37,518 bases of DNA from Gammaproteobacteria bacterium (GTDB lineage: Bacteria > Pseudomonadota > Gammaproteobacteria > UBA6429 > Thiohalophilaceae): assembly GCA_003233255.1 (NCBI GenBank), contig QILH01000084.1, positions 1 to 37,518 of the forward strand, in the 5' to 3' direction. The number at the start of each line of letters is the position of its first letter. The first letter of the stretch is position 1. A program made the position numbers and the translations under genes. Of the stretch, positions 25,681 to 34,299 are shown piece by piece. The notes below the pieces were generated by a model that made no database searches, had not been told where the DNA came from, and worked only from the letters and a program-made list of their open reading frames with translations.

Positions 25681-26682
25681 TTAAACAAATCCTTGCGAGT
25701 TGTCTTTTAATCGATATTCCCAATCGAGTGAGGTTTTAACAATAACATCAAGCTGGTCATATTTAGGTGTCCAGTTTAATTTGTTTCTGATTTTATCTGC
25801 AATGGATACGAGAGCAGGAGGGTCGCCTTCTCGGCGTTCTTGTTCGATGATATTAAGTGGTTTACCGTCGATACGTTCAACCGCATCCATCACTTCGCGC
25901 ACACTGTAACCATGGCCATATCCGACATTTAAAATGGTTGACTTGCCACCCGTGCGTAAATAATCCAGGGCGCACAAATGTGCATCGGCGAGGTCTTCGA
26001 CGTGTATGTAATCGCGTACACCCGTGCCATCATTCGTCGGGTAATCGGTGCCAAATATATAGACATGATCGCGTTTACCTACAGCCGCTTCGCAACAAAC
26101 TTTAATAAGTAACGTTGCATTCGGTGTGCATTGCCCAATTTCACATTCCGGATCGGAACCGGCGACATTAAAGTAACGCAGAGCAACAAAATTAAGATTG
26201 CTGGCAAAACTAAGATCTTTTAACATCATTTCAGTCATTAATTTTGACGAACCATATGGATTAATAGGGGCCGTTGGTGTGTCTTCTTTTGCTTTACCGG
26301 ATTCTGGAGTCCCATACACTGCAGCGGTTGATGAGAAAATAAAATTTTTCACCTTGTGTTTTTGGCATTGCTCCAAAAGATTGCGGGTGCTACAGGTATT
26401 ATTCCAGTAATACTTCAACGGATTCGATACTGACTCGGGGACAACCGTGTGTGCGGCAAAATGTATAACTGTATCGACATTATAATCACTCAATATTTTA
26501 GAAACTAATTGGCTATCACCGGTGTCGCCCTGGACAAAATCACCATACAGGATGGATGCTTTGAATCCGGTTGATAGATTATCAAGGATAACTATGTTCT
26601 CACCGTTCTTACCAAGTTGTTTGATAGTATGGCTGCCGATATATCCTGCTCCGCCTGTAACGAGAATAGTTTTATTGCTCAT
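25681..26682 (-). CDS. galE: UDP-glucose 4-epimerase
   Basis: Interconverts UDP-glucose and UDP-galactose (or the GlcNAc/GalNAc pair) for glycan synthesis. The 333 residues form a typical short-chain dehydrogenase-type epimerase. GGAGYIGS (10-17) binds NAD. DNLSTG and FAAHTVVPESV follow. SSTAAVYG, with Ser near 118, and Tyr143-x3-Lys147 (NPYGSSK) form the catalytic set, and LRYFNVAGSDP and LNVGYGHGYSV complete the fold. The start codon overlaps the cysC stop (ATGA), so the two are translationally coupled. The context with wecB and a glycosyltransferase in the same window suggests supply of galactose for a surface polymer. Confidence 0.95.
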   Translation of the reverse strand: MSNKTILVTGGAGYIGSHTIKQLGKNGENIVILDNLSTGFKASILYGDFVQGDTGDSQLVSKILSDYNVDTVIHFAAHTVVPESVSNPLKYYWNNTCSTRNLLEQCQKHKVKNFIFSSTAAVYGTPESGKAKEDTPTAPINPYGSSKLMTEMMLKDLSFASNLNFVALRYFNVAGSDPECEIGQCTPNATLLIKVCCEAAVGKRDHVYIFGTDYPTNDGTGVRDYIHVEDLADAHLCALDYLRTGGKSTILNVGYGHGYSVREVMDAVERIDGKPLNIIEQERREGDPPALVSIADKIRNKLNWTPKYDQLDVIVKTSLDWEYRLKDNSQGFV

Positions 26683-27320
26683 GATGTTTCCTGAAGAGTT
26701 AAGATGGATCTTAATTTAAGTAGATGAATAATTTGATCGACGCAGGAGTCGAGTGTGTTTGATCCTGATTTTACGATCAAATCGGGGTTGACCGGTGCTT
26801 CGTATGGCGACGAGATCCCGGTGAATTCTTCGATCTCACCATTCCGTGCTTTTTGGTATAAGCCTTTTACGTCGCGCTGTTCGCAAACCTCGATAGGCGC
26901 ATCGCAATAAATCTCTAAAAATTCACCACTGGGAACCATATTTCTTACTAAGGCACGATCACGCTGGAAGGGTGAAATAAAAGCGGTAAGTGTAATGACT
27001 CCTGCTTCAAGGAATAACTTCGCCAGGTTACCTATGCGTCGAATATTTTCAGCGCGATCATTATGAGTAAAAGTCAGGTCGCTGCATAAACCATGACGCA
27101 CGTTGTCGCCATCGAGTACAAACGTCCGGCACCCTAGCGTGTGAAGTTTATCCTCAACGGCATGAGCCAATGTTGATTTTCCAGCACCGGATAAACCGGT
27201 AAACCAAAGTATGACGCTTTTATGATTGTTAAGTTTTTCGCGATGTTTTCTTGTGATTGTCGCATGGTGCCAAACAGTGTTATTACGGGTAACAGTTTCG
27301 TTCTTGCCGGTATTTGACAT
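26679..27320 (-). CDS. cysC: Adenylylsulfate kinase
   Basis: Phosphorylates adenosine 5'-phosphosulfate to PAPS with ATP. The 213 residues are typical. The P-loop GLSGAGKS lies at 42-49, and LDGDNVRHGLCSDL, RIGNLAKLF and FISPFQRDR are the substrate-binding segments. No ATP sulfurylase is fused or adjacent, so this is not a complete assimilation operon. Coupling to galE and proximity to polysaccharide genes fits provision of PAPS for sulfation, although no sulfotransferase is in the window. A TATAAT box on the minus strand (27361-27366), about 41 bases before the start, may be its -10 element. Confidence 0.95.
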   Translation of the reverse strand: MSNTGKNETVTRNNTVWHHATITRKHREKLNNHKSVILWFTGLSGAGKSTLAHAVEDKLHTLGCRTFVLDGDNVRHGLCSDLTFTHNDRAENIRRIGNLAKLFLEAGVITLTAFISPFQRDRALVRNMVPSGEFLEIYCDAPIEVCEQRDVKGLYQKARNGEIEEFTGISSPYEAPVNPDLIVKSGSNTLDSCVDQIIHLLKLRSILTLQETS

Positions 27321-27828
27321 TATAATTGCTCATAGCCGCTATATGATTAATTCTACAGGAATTATACCTGATTTGAAGGGCATGGGCTCCACAAAAACTA
27401 CATAGAATGCTTATTGCCTGCCTCGGTGAGTTGTGAATGGACATTCAACCTGGATTGCTTTATTTAATGGCTGATTTGGAAGATTTAACTACAGGTTCCA
27501 GATTTTTACAATTCATTATTTCATTGTGATGGTTTGTATCGAATGAGAATTGATTAGTTATTAAATTAGGTGCAGGTTGTGAATGGTCTTTTAGTTTTCA
27601 GGTAGCCGCGGCTATACATCTGGGTGCTTATGCAAAATCACCAGACTGGATTAATTCAGTATTAGCGTGTTCGAGATTCTACCGATGGCTACGACTTTGG
27701 TTGATAATCAGGTGACTTGCTTAAGTAGACATAAACCATGTCTATCGAAGTTCAGATATTTATTTAACGCGGTTACATGAAAATCAGGGCGGAAATATTC
27801 CGCCCTGATTGGTAATTTTTCGAACAAC
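27321..27828. other. Gene-free interval upstream of cysC
   Basis: About 500 bases without a recognisable gene. It contains a cysC-proximal odd palindrome ATAGC-C-GCTAT (27332-27342), the cysC -10 candidate, a perfect 12-base palindrome TAGCCGCGGCTA (27603-27614), and the strong hairpin at 27782-27810 listed separately. The frames in this interval are short and lack ribosome-binding sites. Confidence 0.45.
27782..27810. terminator. Perfect 12-bp stem hairpin downstream of the small membrane protein gene
   Basis: AATCAGGGCGGA and TCCGCCCTGATT pair perfectly over 12 bases around an AATAT loop, 18 bases past the stop of the minus-strand gene. On the minus strand the stem is followed by only a short T run, and on the plus strand by GGTAATTTTT. 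It probably acts as a factor-independent or bidirectional terminator for the small gene. There is no plus-strand gene immediately before it. Confidence 0.7.
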
Positions 27829-28341
27829 TTATGGAAAAGCGGGAATATTGGGATCGAAACCGCGAATATCGGCCTCTGGATGTTGCCCTCGCACCAAATC
27901 AAGTATCTCATCAATACGTTTATAGCGAACATCAACCATGTAGAGGATTTTTCCGATCTCAATATCGTGTCGAAACTGTTTTAAGTGGGTATTACGGACA
28001 TTGATGGCAATCATGCTGGAAGCAAATGCTCCGAGAAAGGCACCACCCAGCGTTAAGGACGTAATCGACCAAACCTCAATGCCCTGGACAATCATGTTCA
28101 TGCTAACGGCTATGGCACTCAATATCATGCCGGTCAAGCCTCCAAGTACGATGCCAATCTGCATACCACGAAAAATATCAGTTTTTTGACGTAAATCTGC
28201 CTCGGGCAAGTCTTCCAGATCGGTTTTGTCATTAGCAATAACATGTTGATGGCGCTCATCGATTTTTGCTAATAATAAATCGTTGTGGACGACTCTGGCA
28301 CTTTTTACGTCGGGGAGAAGAAAATACAAACGCCGTTTCAT
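27829..28341 (-). CDS. Small integral membrane protein (DUF1269-like)
   Basis: A 170-residue protein of unknown function. Two glycine-rich hydrophobic segments at about 57-80 (IGIVLGGLTGMILSAIAV) and 90-112 (TLGGAFLGAFASSMIAI) predict two membrane helices with a cytoplasmic N-terminal domain. The C-terminal tail has a helix-rich HDIEIGKILYMVDV segment. It resembles DUF1269-type proteins of proteobacteria, from memory. I moved the start to ATG 28341 because a perfect AAGGAGGT ribosome site lies just before it. The longer 213-codon frame upstream has none. It stands alone between cysC and cysG. Confidence 0.8.
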   Translation of the reverse strand: MKRRLYFLLPDVKSARVVHNDLLLAKIDERHQHVIANDKTDLEDLPEADLRQKTDIFRGMQIGIVLGGLTGMILSAIAVSMNMIVQGIEVWSITSLTLGGAFLGAFASSMIAINVRNTHLKQFRHDIEIGKILYMVDVRYKRIDEILDLVRGQHPEADIRGFDPNIPAFP

Positions 28342-28494
28342 ACTGCACCTCCTTGGACTTAGAATTGTGTGAATGAGAATGGTCTTATTGGCCATTCCCT
28401 TAAAGTATAGACAAGATAATGTTGTCTGCGTTGCATTAATATCCATGTTGTTTTCAGGGGAATATCTCAACTGGAATAAGACGTTTTGTGTCTA

Positions 28495-28519
28495 AGCCGT
28501 TATGATACGGCTGATTTTT
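28495..28519 (+). terminator. Short hairpin with T run in the cysG leader
   Basis: AGCCGT and ACGGCT pair around TATGAT (28495-28512), followed two bases later by TTTTT. This looks like a small intrinsic terminator located 22 bases before the cysG start. As no plus-strand gene ends nearby, it could be a leader attenuator or simply chance. Confidence 0.35.
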
Positions 28520-28540
28520 ACTGACGAGGCCACCTTAGCC

Positions 28541-29965
28541 ATGCAATTCCTGCCCATATTTATGAATATTCGAGATCAAACCTGCCTGGTTGTCGGAGGA
28601 GGGTCGGTGGCGGCGCGCAAGGTGTATATGATTGATCGGGCCGGGGGTAAAACCAGGCTAGTGGCCCCTCAACTGTGTGACGAATTAGCCCGATGGGCTC
28701 AAACCGGGTCTCTTGAGTACATTGAGCGGACGTTCATGGCCGAGGATATGGCTGGAGCCAAACTCGTAGTGGCCGCTACCGACGATACAGAGCTCAATCG
28801 TACCGTATCCGAATTAGCCCAAGCACAAGGCATTCCCGTCAATGTGGTCGATAATCCAGAGCTATGCAGCTATATCATGCCTTCTGTTATTGATCGGAGC
28901 CCGGTTCAGATTGCGATTTCAACTGGAGGGGCTTCGCCGGTGCTGGCACGGCTTCTCCGGGCAAAGCTGGAGACCTTTATCCCTGCTGCTTATGGGCGCT
29001 TAGCAACCTTCCTAGAGCGGTTTAGGGGCAAAGTAAAGGCACGATTTGCCGGTAATACGGATGAAATTCGCCATTTTTGGGAAGCAATTCTTGAGGGGCC
29101 CATTGCCGACAAGTTGGTCGCGGGTAAGGATATTGAGGCCGAGGCTGACCTTGAGACGGCGATTGAACTCGCCGAGGTATCTGTCCATCACGGTGAGGTA
29201 TATTTGGTGGGGGCGGGTCCAGGTGACCCTGATCTTCTAACTTTTCGTGCTCTCCGATTGATGCAAAGAGCCGATGTGGTGGTCTACGATCGGCTGGTTT
29301 CAGCTCCGATACTGGATTTAGTTCGTCGCGATGCTGAATTTATCTATGCCGGTAAAGAGCGTGACAAGCACACCTTACCTCAGGAGAGCATCAATGCCCT
29401 GTTGGTGCGTATCGCCAAAGAAGGCAAAAAAGTGTTAAGACTCAAAGGTGGGGATCCGTTTATCTTTGGTCGTGGCGGTGAAGAGATCGAAACCCTGATG
29501 GAAGAGGGCGTCCCGTTTCAGGTGGTGCCAGGCATAACGGCAGCGGCCGGTTGTTCAGCTTATGCGGGCATACCATTAACCCATCGAGATTACGTGCAAT
29601 CCTGCATGTTTGTGACTGGGCATCTCAAAGATGGCACGACTGATTTAAACTGGGATGCGATAGCGCAGCCGAACCAGACGGTGGTGTTTTATATGGGGCT
29701 GCATACCGTTGCACAGTTGTGTGAGAATTTAGTAAAACATGGCCTGGACGCGAACACCCCTGCCGCGTTAGTTGAACAGGGCACAACTCAGAATCAACGT
29801 GTGCATATTGGCGATTTACGTTCCCTGGCTGATCTGGTTATTCAGAATGATGTAAAACCACCGACATTGATTATTGTTGGTAACGTTGTGCAACTGCACG
29901 ATAAATTAAAATGGTTTGAGCCAGCCGGAGAAAAAACCCGTTCGTATCCTACCGCAGGGAAGTAA
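28541..29965 (+). CDS. cysG: Siroheme synthase (trifunctional)
   Basis: Makes siroheme from uroporphyrinogen III by two SAM-dependent methylations, dehydrogenation and iron chelation. The N-terminal precorrin-2 dehydrogenase/ferrochelatase part has LVVGGGSVAARK and ATDDTELNRTV. The C-terminal uroporphyrinogen methyltransferase part has VYLVGAGPGDPDLLT, VVYDRLVS, RLKGGDPFIFGRGGEE and VPGITAAAGCSAYAGIPLTHR. The length of 474 residues agrees with CysG. I place the start at ATG 28541, since the reading MQFLPIF matches the family N-terminus. The 13 extra codons upstream overlap a hairpin. Siroheme serves nitrite or sulfite reductases. The gene is visibly richer in G and C than the NRPS region. It converges on the RND gene with 4 bases between. 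Confidence 0.95.
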   Translation: MQFLPIFMNIRDQTCLVVGGGSVAARKVYMIDRAGGKTRLVAPQLCDELARWAQTGSLEYIERTFMAEDMAGAKLVVAATDDTELNRTVSELAQAQGIPVNVVDNPELCSYIMPSVIDRSPVQIAISTGGASPVLARLLRAKLETFIPAAYGRLATFLERFRGKVKARFAGNTDEIRHFWEAILEGPIADKLVAGKDIEAEADLETAIELAEVSVHHGEVYLVGAGPGDPDLLTFRALRLMQRADVVVYDRLVSAPILDLVRRDAEFIYAGKERDKHTLPQESINALLVRIAKEGKKVLRLKGGDPFIFGRGGEEIETLMEEGVPFQVVPGITAAAGCSAYAGIPLTHRDYVQSCMFVTGHLKDGTTDLNWDAIAQPNQTVVFYMGLHTVAQLCENLVKHGLDANTPAALVEQGTTQNQRVHIGDLRSLADLVIQNDVKPPTLIIVGNVVQLHDKLKWFEPAGEKTRSYPTAGK

Positions 29966-29969
29966 ATAA

Positions 29970-32900
29970 TCAGCTTTGATATGCTGTTTGTTTTGCATGA
30001 AAGAGTTTATATAAGCTCGGTACGATAATTAAACTCACCAACATTGAGAAAAACAGTCCCCATACGATCACAATGGCCAGCGGCTGTAACATTTCTGAAC
30101 CGCGACCTAAGCCTAGCGCCAATGGCAGCATACCGAACACCGTGGTTAGCGTTGTCATTAAAATTGGTCGTAATCGAAGTTTAACCGCATCCAGTATTGC
30201 CTGCTCGATAGCTTGCCCCTTCTCACGTTGAATCTCGATCTGCTCAACCAGAACAATTGCATTGTTCACTACTATACCGGCTAACATGATGATGCCTAAT
30301 TTAACAGGCATGGAAACAATCATGCCACTGGGTAAATCGGATAACCATAAACCGAGGGCAACACCAATCAGACCAAAGGGCAGGCTAAACAAAATAATCA
30401 AAGGGTTTAACAGGGACTCATATTGAATCGCCATGACAACATAAACTAAAAATATCGCGAGCACGATTAATATAATCCCGGTTTTTTGGCTATCCTGTAA
30501 TGTTTTAGTCGCACCGCCATCGTATAGCGCATAACCGTCCGGTAAAGTTAAACTGCCTAGCCGAGAATCAATTTCATGCATTATTTGTTTAAGATCGGCG
30601 TTAGCCGTTAATGAGGCACTTATTTCCACGATACGGCGTTGATTGTCGCGCTTGATAACTTGCGGCGATTGTGTAAATTCGGGTGTCGCTACTTCAAGCA
30701 GACGGATGGCGTTATCATCTTTGTAACCAACAAGCAAGTTATTCAGGTCGTCACGCGTGGTAATGGAATTGGCCGGGAGGCGAAGGCGAATGTTATAAGC
30801 GCGATCACCTTCAAGATATTCGCTAACGATTTTTCCTTCAAGTGCAACCTGTAGCGCATCACCTATGGAGCTGATTTCTATACCCAGGTTGGCTGCGCGT
30901 TCACGATCAATATTCACGCTGATATCTTCACGCACATCTTCATAGGTTTGGCTGAGATTTCGCAGTCCTTTAATGCCTTCAAGACGAGTAACTATTTCGC
31001 CACCAATCATTTCCAGTTGTTCAATATCATTGCCTAAAACACGTAGGCTAATGTCGTCATCACCCTGGCTAAGGCGTATACCACGGACGCCGCGATTGCG
31101 AACGTATGCAGTTACTCCAACCAGGTTTAACTGTGTTATTTTGCTGCGAATGGATTTTATCCAGTCGTCTGATTTGTATTGAGGATATAATTTTATATAG
31201 ATGCTCCCACTGTTACTGGAAATAATTTCTGTGCGACCGTAGATAAAACCACCTGAGGTTGTGAAAACGTCTTCAACTTCGGGTTGCTGTAGAAAGAGGT
31301 TTTCCAGGCGCGATATTGTTTCATCCATATCGTTAAACTGAGTGCCAGTATCGGACTTCACATAAACTCTAATTTGTCCTTCATCGACGGCGGGCAAAAA
31401 TGTTTCTTTACTTAAGATAAATATTTGCATAACGGCCAGGAACAGCAGCGGAATCAGGAACAATAGCGGCTTCCATGTGAAGGTAAGAATTACGGGCAAA
31501 GCCCTGCTTAAAATTGAATTTAACTGGTGAAGCACCGTGTCGATCCATCGTGTGGGTTTAGACAGGTTATGGTGTGTACTGATAACTCTTGCCCCAAGAC
31601 TCGGCACCAGAGTTAATGAGACTAACATGGAGGCAGAAATCGCTGCGCTTAACGTGAATATAAGATCGCTAAATAACAGGCCAATTACGCCAGAAATAAA
31701 TAAAAAAGGCAAAATTGCCGCCAGGTTGGTGCTGGTTGATGCAACAATAGCGCTGTTTATTTCTATGGCCGCATTAACGGATGCGGCAATGGGTTGCTCC
31801 CCTTTCAACTGGTGACGGGTTATGTTTTCCAGCATTATGATCGTACTATCTATCAATAAACCCACGCCAAGAGCAATACCCCCCAGAGTCATAATGTTTA
31901 GTGTAAGATTACCCAGTGACATAATAATAAAAGTCACCAGAATAGCTAACGGGATTGCGGTGCCAATGATCAGTGTGCGGCGCAGGTTGCCTAAAAAAAT
32001 ATAAACGACCAGCATGGCCAGCATCGCACCACTAAAGGCCGCCATACTGGCATTTCTAAGTGCGTATCGAATAAAGGTGGACTGATCATCAATTGTTTTT
32101 ACATCCACATCATTGGGAATTAGTTTTTCTGTACTGAGCCATTGAAGTCGTTGTCGGACGGCATCAACCACCGCCACCGTGTTTGCCTGCGGTTGTTTTT
32201 GAATTGAGAGTTTTATCGAAGGTTCTTTATTAAGCCGAACTCGCAAGCGTTCATCCTCATATAAATCAACTACCCTGGCCACATCAGACAAACGAATTAT
32301 ATTCGAACTGGATTCATTTAAGTTCCAAAGAGGGAGCTGTTTTATATCATCGACTGATCTAAAACGCGCAAAGGCTCGTGCGCTGATTTCCCGGTTCTTT
32401 GTTAGCAAGCGCCCGCCAGGTATCTCAATATTGTTATCGCTTATTTTAGCAGCAAGTTGGCTAAAGCTATAACCAAAGCTGGCCAGCCTTTCCTGATTAA
32501 CGATAATTTGTATTTCTCGTATATTACCTCCGCCAATTTCTGCCGCAGCAACGCCAGGCAGGTTAACAAACCAGCGGCTAAAGTTATAATCAACCCATTC
32601 GCGTAATTTAACCGCGTCCATTGTATTTGAGCTAACCGCTAATTCTAAAACGGCTATCTGTGACGGGTCTCGCTTGTATATAATCGGTGGATCTATCCCT
32701 GCAGGTAAAAAACGTTTTGCTCTATCGAGTCGAGTGCTGGCATCGCGTAAGGCGATATCAATGTCAGTACCGTATGGGAAACTTAAACTTACGCGGCTGG
32801 CACCTTCCGAGGTGCTTGATTGAACGGAAATGGCGCCTTCAGTTATTGCGAGTTGTTCCTCTAATTGGCGAGTGACTTGATCTTCCATGATCGTGGCGGG

Positions 32901-33083
32901 TACGCCAGGTTGTCTTACTACAATTCGAATCTCGGGATAAATTATGTGTGGTAACAAGTCGATGCGCAGACGATCAAGCGAAAAAAATCCTAAGACGACA
33001 ATACTCAACGCTAACATCGAGACCGCAACGGGTCGATGTATTGACCAGGCTGCTAGCCCCCCTGTGCGAAAACGTTTTCCCAT
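29970..33083 (-). CDS. RND efflux transporter permease
   Basis: A 1037-residue inner-membrane RND pump with the AcrB/MdtBC layout. It has one helix near residues 20-36, a large periplasmic loop, a run of helices from about 340, a second loop and a final helix bundle. In the fourth helix the sequence is GLLIDSTIIMLEN (Asp412-Ser413), so only one of the two relay acids of AcrB is present. In the later equivalent helix, VVNNAIVLVEQ replaces the relay Lys with Asn. Substrate class therefore cannot be assigned as a classical multidrug pump. It follows its adaptor gene after one base. No outer-membrane channel gene is in the window, so a TolC-type partner must be elsewhere. Confidence 0.93.
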   Translation of the reverse strand: MGKRFRTGGLAAWSIHRPVAVSMLALSIVVLGFFSLDRLRIDLLPHIIYPEIRIVVRQPGVPATIMEDQVTRQLEEQLAITEGAISVQSSTSEGASRVSLSFPYGTDIDIALRDASTRLDRAKRFLPAGIDPPIIYKRDPSQIAVLELAVSSNTMDAVKLREWVDYNFSRWFVNLPGVAAAEIGGGNIREIQIIVNQERLASFGYSFSQLAAKISDNNIEIPGGRLLTKNREISARAFARFRSVDDIKQLPLWNLNESSSNIIRLSDVARVVDLYEDERLRVRLNKEPSIKLSIQKQPQANTVAVVDAVRQRLQWLSTEKLIPNDVDVKTIDDQSTFIRYALRNASMAAFSGAMLAMLVVYIFLGNLRRTLIIGTAIPLAILVTFIIMSLGNLTLNIMTLGGIALGVGLLIDSTIIMLENITRHQLKGEQPIAASVNAAIEINSAIVASTSTNLAAILPFLFISGVIGLLFSDLIFTLSAAISASMLVSLTLVPSLGARVISTHHNLSKPTRWIDTVLHQLNSILSRALPVILTFTWKPLLFLIPLLFLAVMQIFILSKETFLPAVDEGQIRVYVKSDTGTQFNDMDETISRLENLFLQQPEVEDVFTTSGGFIYGRTEIISSNSGSIYIKLYPQYKSDDWIKSIRSKITQLNLVGVTAYVRNRGVRGIRLSQGDDDISLRVLGNDIEQLEMIGGEIVTRLEGIKGLRNLSQTYEDVREDISVNIDRERAANLGIEISSIGDALQVALEGKIVSEYLEGDRAYNIRLRLPANSITTRDDLNNLLVGYKDDNAIRLLEVATPEFTQSPQVIKRDNQRRIVEISASLTANADLKQIMHEIDSRLGSLTLPDGYALYDGGATKTLQDSQKTGIILIVLAIFLVYVVMAIQYESLLNPLIILFSLPFGLIGVALGLWLSDLPSGMIVSMPVKLGIIMLAGIVVNNAIVLVEQIEIQREKGQAIEQAILDAVKLRLRPILMTTLTTVFGMLPLALGLGRGSEMLQPLAIVIVWGLFFSMLVSLIIVPSLYKLFHAKQTAYQS

Positions 33084-33084
33084 T

Positions 33085-34155
33085 CTATTTTTTACTGTTA
33101 TTCTTAGTTTGTTCTAAGGTATTTTTTTCGGTTGAGTCAATTTTAACGAGAGAATGGTTACGTAATTTCAAAAAACCTTTGCTCACAACACGATCACCTT
33201 CGGCCAGGCCGGTTATGATCTCGATCCGATCTCCTAGCTGAATCCCCGTTTTTATGCTTGTGTATTCTGCTTTGTTTTCTCTGGTGATGCGAAATACATA
33301 TTCTCCGCGCGTGTCATGACGAACCGCATGTAATGGCAGATTGGGTAGCGGTTTAGTCTGCCCGATGATTTTAACTCGCGCCAACTGTCCAGGATATGCG
33401 CCCTCGGGTGCATTATTTATTTTGACTTCCATGATGCCCTGTCGGGTGGATGAATTGATCAGGGGATGTTTACGAATGATGGTTCCAGAGAGGAGGGTGT
33501 CGCCAAGGGCATCGACCCTTATATTTACCTGAGAAGTGACTTTAATGCTTTGCAGTATAATTTCAGAGACATATATTTTGGCGATTAAGGAATTCGGATC
33601 ATAAACCGTTAATATATGACTGTGCAAAGGAACAATATCCCCCGGTTCTTTTAATCGTTCACTAATAAGTCCGGTAAAGGGAGCTTTTATTACCGTGCGG
33701 TTTAATTTTGCCTGTTGTAATGCCCGTTCGGCACGAGTCAGTTCAACAGCAGTCTCTGCACGGGTGACCTCGTCCTCAGAAGCCAGATTTCTTGGTTTGA
33801 GTTTTTTAATTCGTTTGTAATCCAGTCGTGCCTGTTTATGTGCGGCGATGGCTTTGTCCAGTTGTGCTCGAATTATGGTGTTGTCTAACTCTAAAATGAT
33901 GTCACCTTTATTCACTTTGTCGCCTGGATAAACGGGCATTGAGGTGATCCGTCCTTGTTCTTCGTTATGGATTTGAACGATGCGGCTGGCTTCCAAACTC
34001 CCTGTTACGGTTAGGTTGCTTGTCAACGGTGTGCGTTGGAGGGTGATGCTCTGTACTAAATGAGCCTGAGCGCTACGTTTGCCAGACGGATCCTGTTTTG
34101 AGTCGCAGCCAACGATAAAAATGGCAATAACTGCATAGTAACTGAATAATCGCAT
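33085..34155 (-). CDS. RND efflux periplasmic adaptor lipoprotein
   Basis: A 356-residue membrane fusion protein that links the RND pump to an outer-membrane channel. The N-terminal hydrophobic stretch ends in IVGC, so Cys17 is a likely lipid anchor. A barrel-sandwich (lipoyl) half, GRITSMPVYPGDKVNKGDIILELD, leads into a coiled-coil hairpin at about 115-170. The returning half, TVIKAPFTGLISERLKEPGDIV, is followed by the beta-barrel domain and PGQLARVKI. It is the first gene of a two-gene operon, with TAG-A-ATG linking it to the pump. A promoter with a palindromic -35 region lies upstream. Confidence 0.93.
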   Translation of the reverse strand: MRLFSYYAVIAIFIVGCDSKQDPSGKRSAQAHLVQSITLQRTPLTSNLTVTGSLEASRIVQIHNEEQGRITSMPVYPGDKVNKGDIILELDNTIIRAQLDKAIAAHKQARLDYKRIKKLKPRNLASEDEVTRAETAVELTRAERALQQAKLNRTVIKAPFTGLISERLKEPGDIVPLHSHILTVYDPNSLIAKIYVSEIILQSIKVTSQVNIRVDALGDTLLSGTIIRKHPLINSSTRQGIMEVKINNAPEGAYPGQLARVKIIGQTKPLPNLPLHAVRHDTRGEYVFRITRENKAEYTSIKTGIQLGDRIEIITGLAEGDRVVSKGFLKLRNHSLVKIDSTEKNTLEQTKNNSKK

Positions 34156-34187
34156 AGAATTTAGGTGTATTTTGTCCGAGTGGGTTA

Positions 34188-34217
34188 ACTATACCGATAT
34201 TCTTTGTCTCAAGACAA
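34188..34217 (-). promoter_or_regulatory. Predicted efflux operon promoter with palindromic operator
   Basis: On the minus strand, TTGTCT (34217-34212) and TATAGT (34193-34188) form -35 and -10 boxes with an 18-base spacer, 33 bases before the adaptor start. The -35 box is one arm of TTGTCT-CA-AGACAA (34204-34217). A repressor dimer bound there would block the promoter. No regulator gene is adjacent, so the binder is unknown. Confidence 0.5.
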
Positions 34218-34299
34218 TCTCCCAAGCCATTGAGTTCATTTATTTTTCTCTCTTAGTGGTTGGCATGGCATAATGGCGCGGTTTTGACCTGGACTGCCT

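Noticed and set aside
28342..28470. Longer N-terminus for the small membrane protein
   Set aside because: The perfect AAGGAGGT site just before 28341 decides the start.
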